From: Flammula alnicola
Lineage: Eukaryota > Basidiomycota > Agaricomycetes > Agaricales > Strophariaceae
NCBI GenBank assembly: GCA_015499995.1
Contig: JADNRV010000054.1
Location: 1 to 64,000 of the forward strand
Length of the DNA: 64,000 nucleotides
Direction: 5' to 3'
Within the stretch, counting starts at the first letter, position 1. Every line of letters begins with the position of its first letter. Below the pieces are notes generated by a model. It was not told the origin of the DNA. It was given only the letters and a program-made list of their open reading frames with translations, and ran no database searches. This document shows, piece by piece, positions 46,201 to 55,847 of this stretch. A program made the position numbers and the translations under genes.

Positions 46201-46592
46201 CTGCGCAGACCCATACCAGGCTCCCCACCCCCGTTCTGCCGTCGTTGAAGCGGAAGCGCGATGATATTGACGAGAACGAGAACGAGAATGCGGATGTGGC
46301 CGTCGTTGCGCGTGATAACGACCAGGATAGAGACGCGGTGATGACCGACGACGTGCTCTGCACGCTCAAGTTGGACTTGCCCGCGCCCGCCGAGCCTACG
46401 ACTACTGTCGCACCGGATAGGGGTGAAATCACAGGTAAAGCGGCACGCCAACACCAACACGATGCAGACACAGACGCGGGTAGAGCCCCACCGCGCAAGC
46501 GCGCAAGGCGGCTCGCCTCGGTCGTCGCCCGGACTGCGACGGCCGTGACGGTGGGCGCGGTGGTCACTTGGACGGCGTTGGCGTTTAGCTAG
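43282..46592 (+). CDS. FHA-domain protein copy 4, full length with coiled coil and C-terminal hydrophobic tail
   Basis: Exons 43282-43369, 43421-43626, 43677-45888, 45946-46592; 1050 aa, phases consistent. FHA domain about 33-140: GRRSG at 59-63, SRKH at 85-88, SHHGTHI at 106-112. Residues 150-640 are low complexity with an RS-like stretch. About 670-760 is a heptad coiled coil made of near-perfect repeats (ERLEGV, ERMAGV), and a second coil follows to about 895. Near the end PPRKRARR precedes about 20 hydrophobic residues (VARTATAVTVGAVVTWTALA) at the very C-terminus, like a tail anchor. FHA plus coiled coil plus tail anchor is the layout of SLMAP / Far9-Far10 proteins of the STRIPAK complex; orthology is only inferred. 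The only complete member of the array. Confidence 0.85.
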
Positions 46593-47228
46593 GCGCCAGG
46601 GCCATTCCTCCGTTCCTCCATTCCTCCATTACTTTATCAGGATGACGATGGGATGCGTCGATTCCGGTGTCGAGCTGTTGGCACGAGAAGGATGCAAGGA
46701 TGCCAGGGTGCGGTGAAACAATGTGTGTGTGAAAGAAAGTATGTGTGTATGTACGATATGTATAACTAGGTCTTCCCGTTTCTCTCTCTCTCTCGCTCTT
46801 CTTTCTTTCCTTTTTTTTCTTTCTGTCCTCCAATTGTAGTTTAGGCTAGGTACTGTGGGTGCTCGTGAAGGACTCGACTCTTTGTGTATGTACTTGGTAG
46901 CTGTACGCGTTCGAATTCTGTACTGGTGTATTTTATTTATCGGCAATTGCAATTTGACCAAGCTGTGTGCACTTTGCTCGCTTATCGCTGCTCTTCCTCT
47001 CGGATCAGAACACCCAAAGAAACAAAACAGCAGGATGTATACATAAGTGTATGTGGAAGAATCCCGAGGTCATCGATATTTGAGTCGCGCACAGCGTGCT
47101 TTGGCAGTGCAATGGCAGTGCTTGTCTTCAGACGCTTAGTCAGCATCCCAGCAATCTCATCGTGTTATCTCTCACTTCCTTCTTCGACTTGCGTCTACCC
47201 CGGGACACTACAGCACGGTAGCACGAGG
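46593..47228. other. intergenic region at the right border of the array
   Basis: Unique sequence with CT-rich and TCTCTCTC stretches (46780-46830). Open frames are simple-sequence artefacts. Contains the 3' end of the FHA gene and the promoter of the NACHT gene. Confidence 0.5.
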
Positions 47229-47310
47229 ATGGCCTACAACGGTAGCTCGAGGACGGCCTACAACGGTAGCTCGAGGACGTCCTACAACGGTAGCTCGAAG
47301 AGGTCCAACA
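47229..47310 (+). repeat. 24-bp tandem repeat in the NACHT first exon
   Basis: Three near-identical 24-base copies encode AYNGSSRT, AYNGSSRT and SYNGSSKR at the N-terminus. The repeat keeps the frame, and its copy number could vary between strains. Confidence 0.7.
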
Positions 47311-47615
47311 ATGGCCTCTACGTCCACGATCTTACCTTGAGAGGCGAAGCAACGGCAGGGCCTTCTACCACCAGCGGTAGTAGCCAGTGGCTGAACCCCG
47401 ATATTATGGACCCTATGCCTGCTCGTGAGTATTGATATATAATTTGCATATACCTCCAATCCTGAGTCGTTCTCTATGTAGGCGTGCGCGCGGGCAGAAT
47501 ACACACGAGTTGGCAGGATTGGCGGAATGGCCTGTCCACCACCGTTTCAGATGGTTTCCTCCAAGCCATCACAAGAAAGAGGGCGTTGGATCATGCGTCC
47601 GACCCTATTGCCGAC

Positions 47616-47840
47616 TCTCTTACTCTGGATCAAGATATTGGGCGCGACTTTGAGCAATCGCTCTATCGGCCGCTTTCACCTTACAGTGAGTAACGATATC
47701 CAACATAGACACCCATGAATACTAATATATCACACTCTCTTACTCTGGATCAAGATATTGAGCGCGACTTCGAGCAATTGCCCAACCTGGCGTATTCATC
47801 TTACCGTGAGTAACACATGAATACTAATATATCACATCTC
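47616..47840 (+). repeat. 120-bp tandem duplication of an exon end and intron
   Basis: The run from TCTCTTACTCTGGATCAAG at 47616 recurs at 47736. It includes the end of exon 2, its GTGAGTAA donor and the intron phrase ATGAATACTAATATATCAC. The second copy lies within the presumed intron 47686-47857 and encodes SLTLDQDIERDFEQLPNLAY. No AG acceptor directly precedes it, so it is probably skipped. Confidence 0.65.
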
Positions 47841-49167
47841 ACCTGTTCTACACATAGTCACCTCCCCATTTATTCCACCGGAGATAGATATGCTTGAAAT
47901 GAGTGCAAGTCCTGGCGCAGCGCACAACTCCGACGAACGACGCGATCCTCCTAGATGTCTCGCAGGCACTCGCGACCTCGTTTTGAAGAAGATAATGGAT
48001 TGGCTTCAGTCGGGTTCTGATTCAAAGATAATGTGGATGTACGGTCGAGGGGGAGCAGGGAAGTCAGCGATCGCGCAGACTATCGCAGAAATGTGCTCAG
48101 CGAAACACCTCCTCGCGGCGACATTCTTCTGGTTTCGGACGGCACAAGGTCGCAATGACGAAACTCGTGTGGTTACCACCCTAGCCTACCAGTTGATCCA
48201 ACTAATCCCCGAGATACGTCCTCTGGTTGAAACAGCAATCGAAAAAGATTCTCTGCTCCTTTCTCGACCACTCGAGAAGCAGCTTGAGGAGCTGATTATC
48301 AAGCCTTTAAACAAGGCGGTCTTGAAGGAAGATATCTCGTTCGCGTCTCATCCCCGATTTATCATCCTCGATGGCCTCGATGAATGTGGCACACCTTCAG
48401 CCCAGTGTCGTATTCTTCGTCTCCTTTTGTCCGCTGTCAATGACCTTAAATTCCCACTTTGTTTCTTGGTGGCCAGTCGGCCTGAAAAAGCCATTGAGGA
48501 AGAGTTTTCTGGAGACTTGAGCTTGCAGACAACCTTCCTTTCCCTTGACGAAACTTACCCCTCTGACACTGACATTGGGGTGTTCTTGGAAACAAAATTC
48601 AAGGAGATCACTGAAACGCACCCCCGCAGAGGCTACTTCCCTCCATTGTGGCCGTCTAGTAGCGATCTTGAATGCCTTGCGTGTCAAGCATCTGGAAGTT
48701 TTATTTTTGCCCACATCAGCAAACCTGGGGGACGCGGCAGAGCGCTGCCGAGTGCTACATAGTGCCATAGTGTCATAGTGAAGGGTACCGAATGCGTAGC
48801 GTTACATAGCGTTCTCACGTTTATATATAGATGGGGCAGTGCACTATGGCGCACTATGGATCGCTATGTAGCATCATGCCACGTCTTCACAGTGCTAAGC
48901 TGGGCTTCCTCTGCAGGCTGTTTCCCCCTCAATCATGGCATGCTACGGTATTAGATTTGCACCTCAGTAGAAATGAATTCAATAATATATTTGAACTATT
49001 GAATATATATGTAAATACAAAGCTAAACACATCGGTATACACACTTTCATCAGTGTTAGCTTGGCCAGTCATTTATCTTATGTTACATCAGTGGCAAATA
49101 CGGCGTGCAAGGTAGATTGGGATGGGGATGGGCAGGATGGCAGTGCGCAGCCTTGCAAGAGCTGCTC

Positions 49168-49192
49168 GGTGGTGGTGGTGGTGGTGGTGGTG
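49168..49192 (+). repeat. (GGT)n microsatellite
   Basis: About eight GGT units inside the 4.4-kb element. They account for the long tryptophan- or glycine-run reading frames around 49100-49510, which are not credible genes. Confidence 0.8.
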
Positions 49193-50339
49193 TCGACTCG
49201 ACGTGGAAGATGCCTCGTGCCCCTGCACAGCCTACAGGTGGGGAATTAGCAGTGCCAATGGAGAGGCGTCCAGCCACGTACCTGATGATTTTCACCGCTG
49301 CGACGTCAGGTGTCATTGGTGGTGGCAACCGTGGGGTTGGTGCATCAGTTGGCGCTGCTGACACGGCATGCTCACCCGTTGTCGTAGTGGCTCTCAACAT
49401 TGCCCTGCGGCCAGTCCAGGTGTGTTTGGGGGTTGTTCATGGGTCACGTCAGGTTTCATTTGTCCTTCGGTGGTCGTTTAGGTGCCTATGGTGGGTGGGG
49501 TGGGAGTTGTAAAGGGCCGAATATTGAACCGATGCATTTCGTAACATACTGTGGGGTCCAAGTGTAAGAGGGATGGGTCAGACAAAAACGGCTAGAGACT
49601 TACTTAGCGTTGGTGTCGGGGCGAATCGATGGTGTACGCAATCCCGGCTCCAGAACTCTTTCAGAGGGGAGGGGCATACGGGGTCGGGCGGCAGAGATCT
49701 GGGTGGTACTCATTGTTGCGGCAGAGGCGGGCAGTTGGTGGCCAAAATGAACTCCAACGTCAAGCCTGATGGCGTTGGAGGAGGTGAGGAGGTGGACACC
49801 ATCTCCTCGCCTTACCTTACCTATTGGTTGGGTAGGTGAGAGATGTGGAAATGAGGGGGATGAGCTGCAATGTGTCGCTACATACCTGGTGATTTTTCGT
49901 CGTCTATGGTCTCCACCTATCTTCTATTTCACTTGTAATCCCCATAGAAAGATCGAACGTAAACCCCACATACCTCAAAAGAGTGCAGGGGCATGCGACG
50001 TGGCCATGTTTTGCTCCAGTTGTGCAGTACCTATGTACAGGTACTTAAAACTGTTAGTAACACTGTATGAATTAAAAAGTACTTACCAACCATGTTTAGA
50101 GCTTCTTGGAGGAGGAATAGGAGAGGGAGTGAGGAGGAGAGGTAAACAGTGAGGCGACAACAGAGAGGGCGAGGAAGTGATGAGGTGGGAGAAAGCAAGA
50201 GATGCGACAAAAATTCGTCGAAGTCCAAATATCCATTTGTGGAAAAAGTCAACCATGTCACGTGATAAATCCCTTTCGGGACCAATCATGTGACTAAACG
50301 CGTCGCGTCGCGCTCTCACTTTCATTTATTTCTGTGACG

Positions 50340-50365
50340 GATTTGCGACATGGATGTCGCAAATC
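50340..50365. other. near-perfect palindrome
   Basis: GATTTGCGACAT, two bases, then its exact complement ATGTCGCAAATC. A related phrase GGCAAATCCGTAACACC follows at about 50376. It lies inside the 4.4-kb element and may mark an internal boundary, such as the end of an older nested element. Confidence 0.6.
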
Positions 50366-51139
50366 TGTAACGCCTGGCAAATCCGTAACACCTCCACATC
50401 AGCGTGGCTGGCACTGGCCACCCTCCGCGATTCGTGACCAATCGGGTCATTCACGGAAACTGCCGGAGAACAGATCGACGACGTTCATGTCGTTGATCTT
50501 TATTCTTCAACCACCATCTCCACCTTCCCTCACCTCGCCGTTTGCGTTTCCGCTCCCCAAAAACATCTTCCAGACGACCTTCGACCCGCACCCCCCCCAC
50601 CGACCTCGACGCCGCTTCGATACGACCCCATGACGAGCCAACAATCACGACTGCGACAATGAGCGAGACCGCCACGACGCCGCAACGGCCCGTGCATCGA
50701 CGACGCCATTGAACACGACAGCTCGCTAGCATGACCGACTGCTAGCATGACCGCAGATGGACTGCGAGCACGATCGATGGATGGGGAGCATGGCTGCTGG
50801 CGAGCACGACTGACGGACGGCGAGCAGGTGGACTACGAGCCTAACCAGCGCGACTGATGGCGACCGACGGCGACTGCGAGCATCCCAGATGCGACCACGA
50901 CCGACGGGCGTCGAGCACAATGAATGTCAGATACGGCGAATGCCAAGGTCAGTAGCACAACACCTCTGCTTTGTCACATCCGACTTACCGGCGTTGTGCT
51001 TGTCGTGTATAGACCGCCCACCCACAGCAACAAGAGGAGAATGAGCGCAGCAATGACAGCGTAGGGACACGAGTACATACCCACACTGGTACCGACTGCA
51101 CCGTGGCCCCCTCAATAGCATCTCGCAACACCAACGCCA

Positions 51140-51787
51140 ATGTTAACCTTCTACCTCCTCATGCGCTCGTGCTCGCTCAGGTCATTCCGCTCGCTTGGGT
51201 CGTCCTTCTGGCTTCCACTGGCCCCATTCTCCTCTGCGGTCCTCACCCTGCTGGTTGTGCTCCTTCAAAGGCTAAAAGCACGCTTTCCCTCTGCGCGTGG
51301 TTCCTCTGGTCACCGTCTCTTTATTTCAGCGTACGTGATCTCATCAAAAGTTATATGCGACGACACTTATTCGAACAAGTCTTGGTGTATAGTTGCTCAA
51401 GGCATGTTCACCTTCCGCGAGGTCAATCAAATGGAGAGCGAGATGTGCAATTACCTCGATTGGGAGCTTACCGTGGTCGACCCTATACTCTCAAATTTCG
51501 AAATCACCGTCAAGAATGACTTCCGGGAAATGAAGCCAACGTATCCCAACTACCCGACCACCTTCGTTTCCAAACGTGCTGCCAGAGCCGAGGCCTCGAC
51601 GACCAACACTCCTTTCGACGAAAAATCCAACACCACGAGTCCCGTCCCAGGTTTCACTACTGCACGAAACACTGCACCTGCCGCCAAAATGACACCGGAA
51701 CGCCTACTAAGGCGTCTTGGGGCGCCGATCTGTTTCCAAACATACTGCCAGAGCCGAGGCCTCGACGTGCAACACTCCCTTCGATGA
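51140..51787 (+). pseudogene. PHO80/PCL-type cyclin fragment carried by the transposon
   Basis: A 215-codon frame. About residues 45-140 are a cyclin box of the PHO80/Pcl group, recognisable from RGSSGHRLFISAYVISSKVI, DDTYSNKSW, and EVNQMESEMCNYLDWELTV. Cyclins of this group activate a Pho85-type cyclin-dependent kinase. The N-terminal half of the box is diverged, and the tail (RAARAEASTTNTPFDEKSN..) is partly duplicated downstream. Lying wholly within a terminal-inverted-repeat element, it is best explained as host sequence captured by the transposon. It may still be transcribed, but a working cyclin is doubtful. Confidence 0.7.
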
Positions 51788-51858
51788 AAAATCCAACACG
51801 ACGAGTCCAGTCCCAGGCTCACTACCGCATGAAACACTGCACCTGCCACCAAAACATT
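51566..51858 (+). repeat. imperfect direct duplication, about 125 bp, 166 bp apart
   Basis: GTTTCCAAAC..CTGCCAGAGCCG and the following ~115 bases at 51566-51690 recur at 51732-51858 with scattered changes. The second copy breaks the frame, so the cyclin-tail duplication happened after capture or during it. Confidence 0.7.
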
Positions 51859-54383
51859 GAGATTGGCATGACTGACGTCGCTGATGCTTTGGAAGTTGGA
51901 GAAAAATGTTTTGAGGACACGTTGGCAATTGCTGAGCGAAGCCTGCGGCTCAGCAGATTGTGGTGACTGCAGTGTAGGACAGTCAGATTCTGAGGGTGGT
52001 CAGATGGGATTCCAGGTGCGTCAATTCCATATGAATCTTGTATGTTGTCTTTATTGACCTACTTCCCCTTTAGACTTGTGCGACGTGCAGAGAAAAGTTG
52101 CAACCCAGCCCTTGCATGAATATCGGCTCGACCTGGGCGAGGCTTGCGTATGGTCTAGGATGTGCGCTCGCCGATGGAGTGGGCACTGACTCCAAGTGGG
52201 CGGCCCCCACTTGCCCTCGCGCGACCGACAACTAGCAGTGGGCATGGGGCGGGGTGGTGCGTCGAGGGCTTGGTGCTCAGTGTACGAGCAGGTATGGATG
52301 GTCCGTCCTCATTACGCCCACCGAATGTCGTAGCGGAAGCGGATCCAGCTGCTGCCAATGCACCGAGACCACCCCGAGTAGAGTATCATCCAACTCTGAG
52401 TTGACATTCCGCCACGGTCAACGTCGTGCCATTCTCTCCGAACGGTATGTTCGAGTTCTCTGAGCCTTACCCTTGACCTAACCTCGCGTTTGTCTTGCAT
52501 TGAAGGCGAACTCATTGCATCAGCTGGATGGTGAGTCCCTTTGTCCTCCGATCCGCTGGCTCAAGGCGGCTCAGCCATCTCAATTTCGACAGATGATTCA
52601 GCAGGCAACGACGCCGAGGAAGTACGGGAACCACTGAAGAAGAGAAGGGTTGCCCTTGCTCGTGTTCTGATTTTCTCCTCTGATTCTACTTACTAACTAT
52701 TAGATCTATGTACTTTGGTATTAAGTTTTATATGTATTTTAACAATGTTGTGTAGATTTCTCATTATTAAGACAAACATTTTGAGGACCTCGGCCCTCAG
52801 TGCCGATGGAACTTGGAAGTCGTGCAGAGTAGACAGTTAAATGGGCCATGTTCACTGGGAAGTGTTGTCCGCCACAAATGGCAACTAGGGAATGCACTCT
52901 ACTCGTCACTTGCTATAGGGCTCCACAGGCAATCGGCCTCACTGTGGATGACTATGTATATATCTGAGTAATGGCGGAAGCGCTCTATAGTGCTATGTAG
53001 ATCCCTATGGTTACTATGGCCACTATGGGACCCTATGGCTGCAAAAGGAACACTACAGGAGTCTATGGGAAAAATCACGGTTTGCTGATGCAGATAGCCA
53101 CGAAATTTATCGCATCAAACCGTCACTCTCCTTCGGAAAGGTTGCGTGACATTCTGAAACTGGGACCTCCTGCTAAGAATACCATGCGTCCATATCTCGA
53201 CTCTTTATACTACCATATACTTTCATGAGTCGACGTCAGCAAAGTCAGCGAGATTTTGAGTCTCCTTCTGCTTTTTCAACTGGAACGAAAAGCGACAGTT
53301 CTCATGGGCGATGCTGCTTTCGGGAGCCGGAATGAAGAGGCCGATGATACACTGTCCGAGTTGGAATCAATTATTTCCATACCATCGAACGATTACTCCC
53401 AACTCCGAATAGTCCACACGACAGTTTCAGACTTTCTTTTGGACCGTGGGCGATCAGACAGATTTTTCGTTAATTTGGAAAATTCTTATGCAAAGCTGAC
53501 CAGGTTGTCTGTCGAGGCTATCAATTCACCGTCGATCCAGGAGAGCCTGTACTATCGATATCGCGGTAAGTCAACATTTATGATGTGCTCTACTCTTCCA
53601 TTCTAATATTATACAAATGTACGGTCCATACTAGATCTGAATACGCGCGATCTGCGTTCCATCTTCATGAAGAACTACTCAAAATCGCGACCACAATACC
53701 TTAGTCCTGTTTTACCTTTGTTTGATTTCCTCCAGCATCTACATTGGTGTGTGGAGGCTTCAATAACAGAGGGACCTCATTTCAATGGACAGGTTCCCGA
53801 CTTTTTAACATGGGTTATGCAAATGGTTCTTGTTGCATTATGGTCTGGTTGTGACGGAAGTCGTATTGATTATTACACTCTTCTAGCATCACACGCACCG
53901 ATCAATATCTCGTCATCAGCTCGATTCCATCGATGAATGGTTCCGCATCCAGCTTTCACTCTATCCACAAGAGGCATATACTACCCATCTTCTCGCGGCC
54001 ATATCCTTGGTCGATATTTCAGTGCCTTTCTTACAAACCTTTGACGTTCTTACAGCTCGCGTCAATGCTCAAGAGGTCTCCCTTTTCAAGAGGATTGACA
54101 ATATTCGACTCAGTTTGCTGCAGCTATCTGCAAGCAAACATACTTCGTACCGAGCTCTTATTTCCGGATTTCTCTTGGACCATCGCAGGGCAAAAAACTA
54201 CTTTATTGGAACGGATAAATACACAGCTCTCGCCAAACACATATTGGTTTTTCTTTCTGAACTGCCCGGGTGAGACCTTTGCTTGTATCCTTTGTTTTCC
54301 GTTGACTAAAATGTCTCTTCAATAACAGTCGAGAGATCCTGCCGGACGACTTGCCTTTAGCAAAGGTCGCCCTTAGTCTGATA

Positions 54384-55025
54384 CAGTGTAATACACCTCC
54401 TTGATACACTATACTTCCTTGATACAAATGCTTCCTGCAGGTGTGATTTTCACCGTAACCTCGCAAGGATTGGCATAGACATTTCGGTATATTCAAAGGA
54501 CGTCCGTGCAAATTTTTGTGCCCAAAGAATAGGTTACGGGAGCTGGGGAGGGGAGATAGTACACGATTTCGGGTGATTTTGGCGCCATCAGAAGCCCAAA
54601 TCAGGATTTGTACCTCCCATGGTCCCAAATGTTTCGGAAAAAAAGGACCAGACACTTGCCTGTGATATAGCCGAACACTTTTTAGACTTGAATGTGCCCA
54701 GATCGCAGGAGACTTTTCTATAAAGTGCTCAAAGAGACTTAGGATTGACTCGGAGAGTGTTACAGTCTGTCACCAGAGATTTTCCCACATGCGAAATCTG
54801 GCTGTGTCACGTTTGTATCAAGGACACGTATTCGTGACATTTGGGCTCTCCTCCGTAAAAGTCGTTTCTTGCACTCATATTCCTGTCAATTCCCTTACTT
54901 TTTGAAGATTCAGAATCGAAAGACAACCTAGATTTGATATCTCAAAAAATGATTGTGCAAAGTTTGTTTTTGGTGCCGAAAATCGGGGATCTTGATCCCG
55001 TGTATCAAGGAAGTGTATTACACTG
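54384..55025. mobile_element. 642-bp Tc1/mariner-like MITE in the NACHT gene
   Basis: Ends are perfect inverted repeats for 13 bases (CAGTGTAATACAC / GTGTATTACACTG), extending to about 25 with one mismatch (TCCTTGATACAC). TA dinucleotides flank both sides (54382-54383 and 55026-55027). Deleting the element with one TA restores the host frame exactly: ..VALSLI joins PLILPNSPKVWELAECM... TA duplication and CAGTG ends are typical of Tc1/mariner-pogo elements. No transposase is encoded, so it is a non-autonomous element. Confidence 0.88.
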
Positions 55026-55330
55026 TACCCTTAATTCTACCAAACTCCCCGAAGGTATGGGAGCTAGCCGAGTGCATGGAGCGCCATCCATTGCCCCATC
55101 TGAAGCCGAACACGTCCATATGTTCAGAGATCAAGCTGGCTGCTAGGGCGATTGATATTTATCAACAGGTGGGTTGCTACTTTATTGTTTCTAAATTTCT
55201 AGCACGAACTTGCATCTTTGGATTTCGTGCCATGCTGTCCGTAACTCCAAGTACACATTCTTATCGAATCTTCTGACAGGAATACCACGCAACACACTCA
55301 ATTTCAAGTCATGATGATCAAACACCCTGA

Positions 55331-55847
55331 GAGTGGCCGGATTGGCTGTGATATTTTCGTGATACTAGTAAACTTCATGGTTCGTCTGGTTCGGAAGCTC
55401 GTCGCACTGGAATGCGGCATTGCGGCAAGGCAAACAAGCGAAGTGTTCTATCAACGGGGCACTTGAAGCATGAACATTTCAAGAACTATCACCGAATGTT
55501 CCTTGCAACCTCCATTTCAATCTTGCCACCTTGCAGATACTCGAGTATTATATAATAGTAGTACGTCAGGCCTACAATTGGAAGCAAACTACGTCGCTGT
55601 TGAATTTCCTGCAGCACGTACTACGGGTTCACCTCGACATGTAAAAACAGACTAAGAATCAAGGGCACGGAGGGACAACACCTTTAGTAACAATCGGAAA
55701 TATGTAGTATGGCCTCTCGCGATGACGTCAGATGCAGTACGTGAATAAAATGTAGACTGCGATGGATAAATACAAGTGTATGAAATACAATAAAGAAAAC
55801 GAAAAACAAGAATCACGTATAAAAAAAGCGAAAAAATTGAAAAATAA
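55331..55847. other. intergenic region between NACHT and SAC3 genes
   Basis: Convergent 3' ends; AT-rich from 55740. No supported gene. Confidence 0.5.

Larger units (their letters stand above)
39849..46592. repeat. tandem segmental duplication, unit 4 (partial, ends with intact FHA gene)
   Basis: Contains gene A copy 4, gene B copy 4 and the full-length FHA gene. Homology with the other units stops within the FHA gene, where they diverge into the gene C side. After the FHA stop codon the sequence is unique, so this is the right border of the array and probably the ancestral arrangement of the FHA 3' end. Confidence 0.85.
48717..53087. mobile_element. 4.4-kb terminal-inverted-repeat DNA element, non-autonomous, in the NACHT gene
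   Basis: The ends are inverted: CATCAGCAAACC at 48714-48725 and its exact complement at 53079-53090. Both ends carry subterminal CACTATG/CATAG words (about 48755-48870 and 52950-53070), as in many class II transposons. The host coding sequence reads through if the element and a short flank are removed, so this is an insertion. The target duplication is unclear: CACAT on the left and CAGAT on the right would be a 5-base copy with one change. No transposase frame is visible. Contents: a (GGT)n tract, a 12-bp-arm palindrome, GA/CG-rich degenerate repeats (50640-50930) and a cyclin-like fragment. Superfamily not assignable by eye. Confidence 0.75.
47229..55330 (+). pseudogene. NACHT-domain NTPase (NLR-like) gene, interrupted by two mobile elements
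   Basis: Exons 47229-47424, 47482-47685, 47858 to the first element at 48716, then 53088 onward with introns near 53565-53635, 54270-54328 and 55161-55279, ending TGA at 55330. NACHT proteins are STAND NTPases that act in fungal non-self recognition. Walker A GRGGAGKSAIAQT at about 196-208, Walker B FIILDGLDECG near residue 300, and the usual GSFIFA run. The protein is cut after GSFIFAH, and the expected continuation IATKFIASNRHSPSERL follows the 4.4 kb element. Further damage: in-frame TGA at 53226, a frame change near 53920, and a 642 bp insertion at 54384. The last exons (KVWELAECMERHPLPHL.., then EYHATHSISSHDDQTP) are otherwise open. Binding or repeat domain at the C-terminus not recognised. 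Confidence 0.85.

Noticed and set aside
49083..49512. Glycine/tryptophan- or proline-run frames
   Set aside because: Caused by the (GGT)n microsatellite inside the transposon.
54203..54655. 150-codon minus-strand frame across the MITE
   Set aside because: Spans the host exon and the element end, with no domain; the element boundary and restored host frame explain the sequence better.
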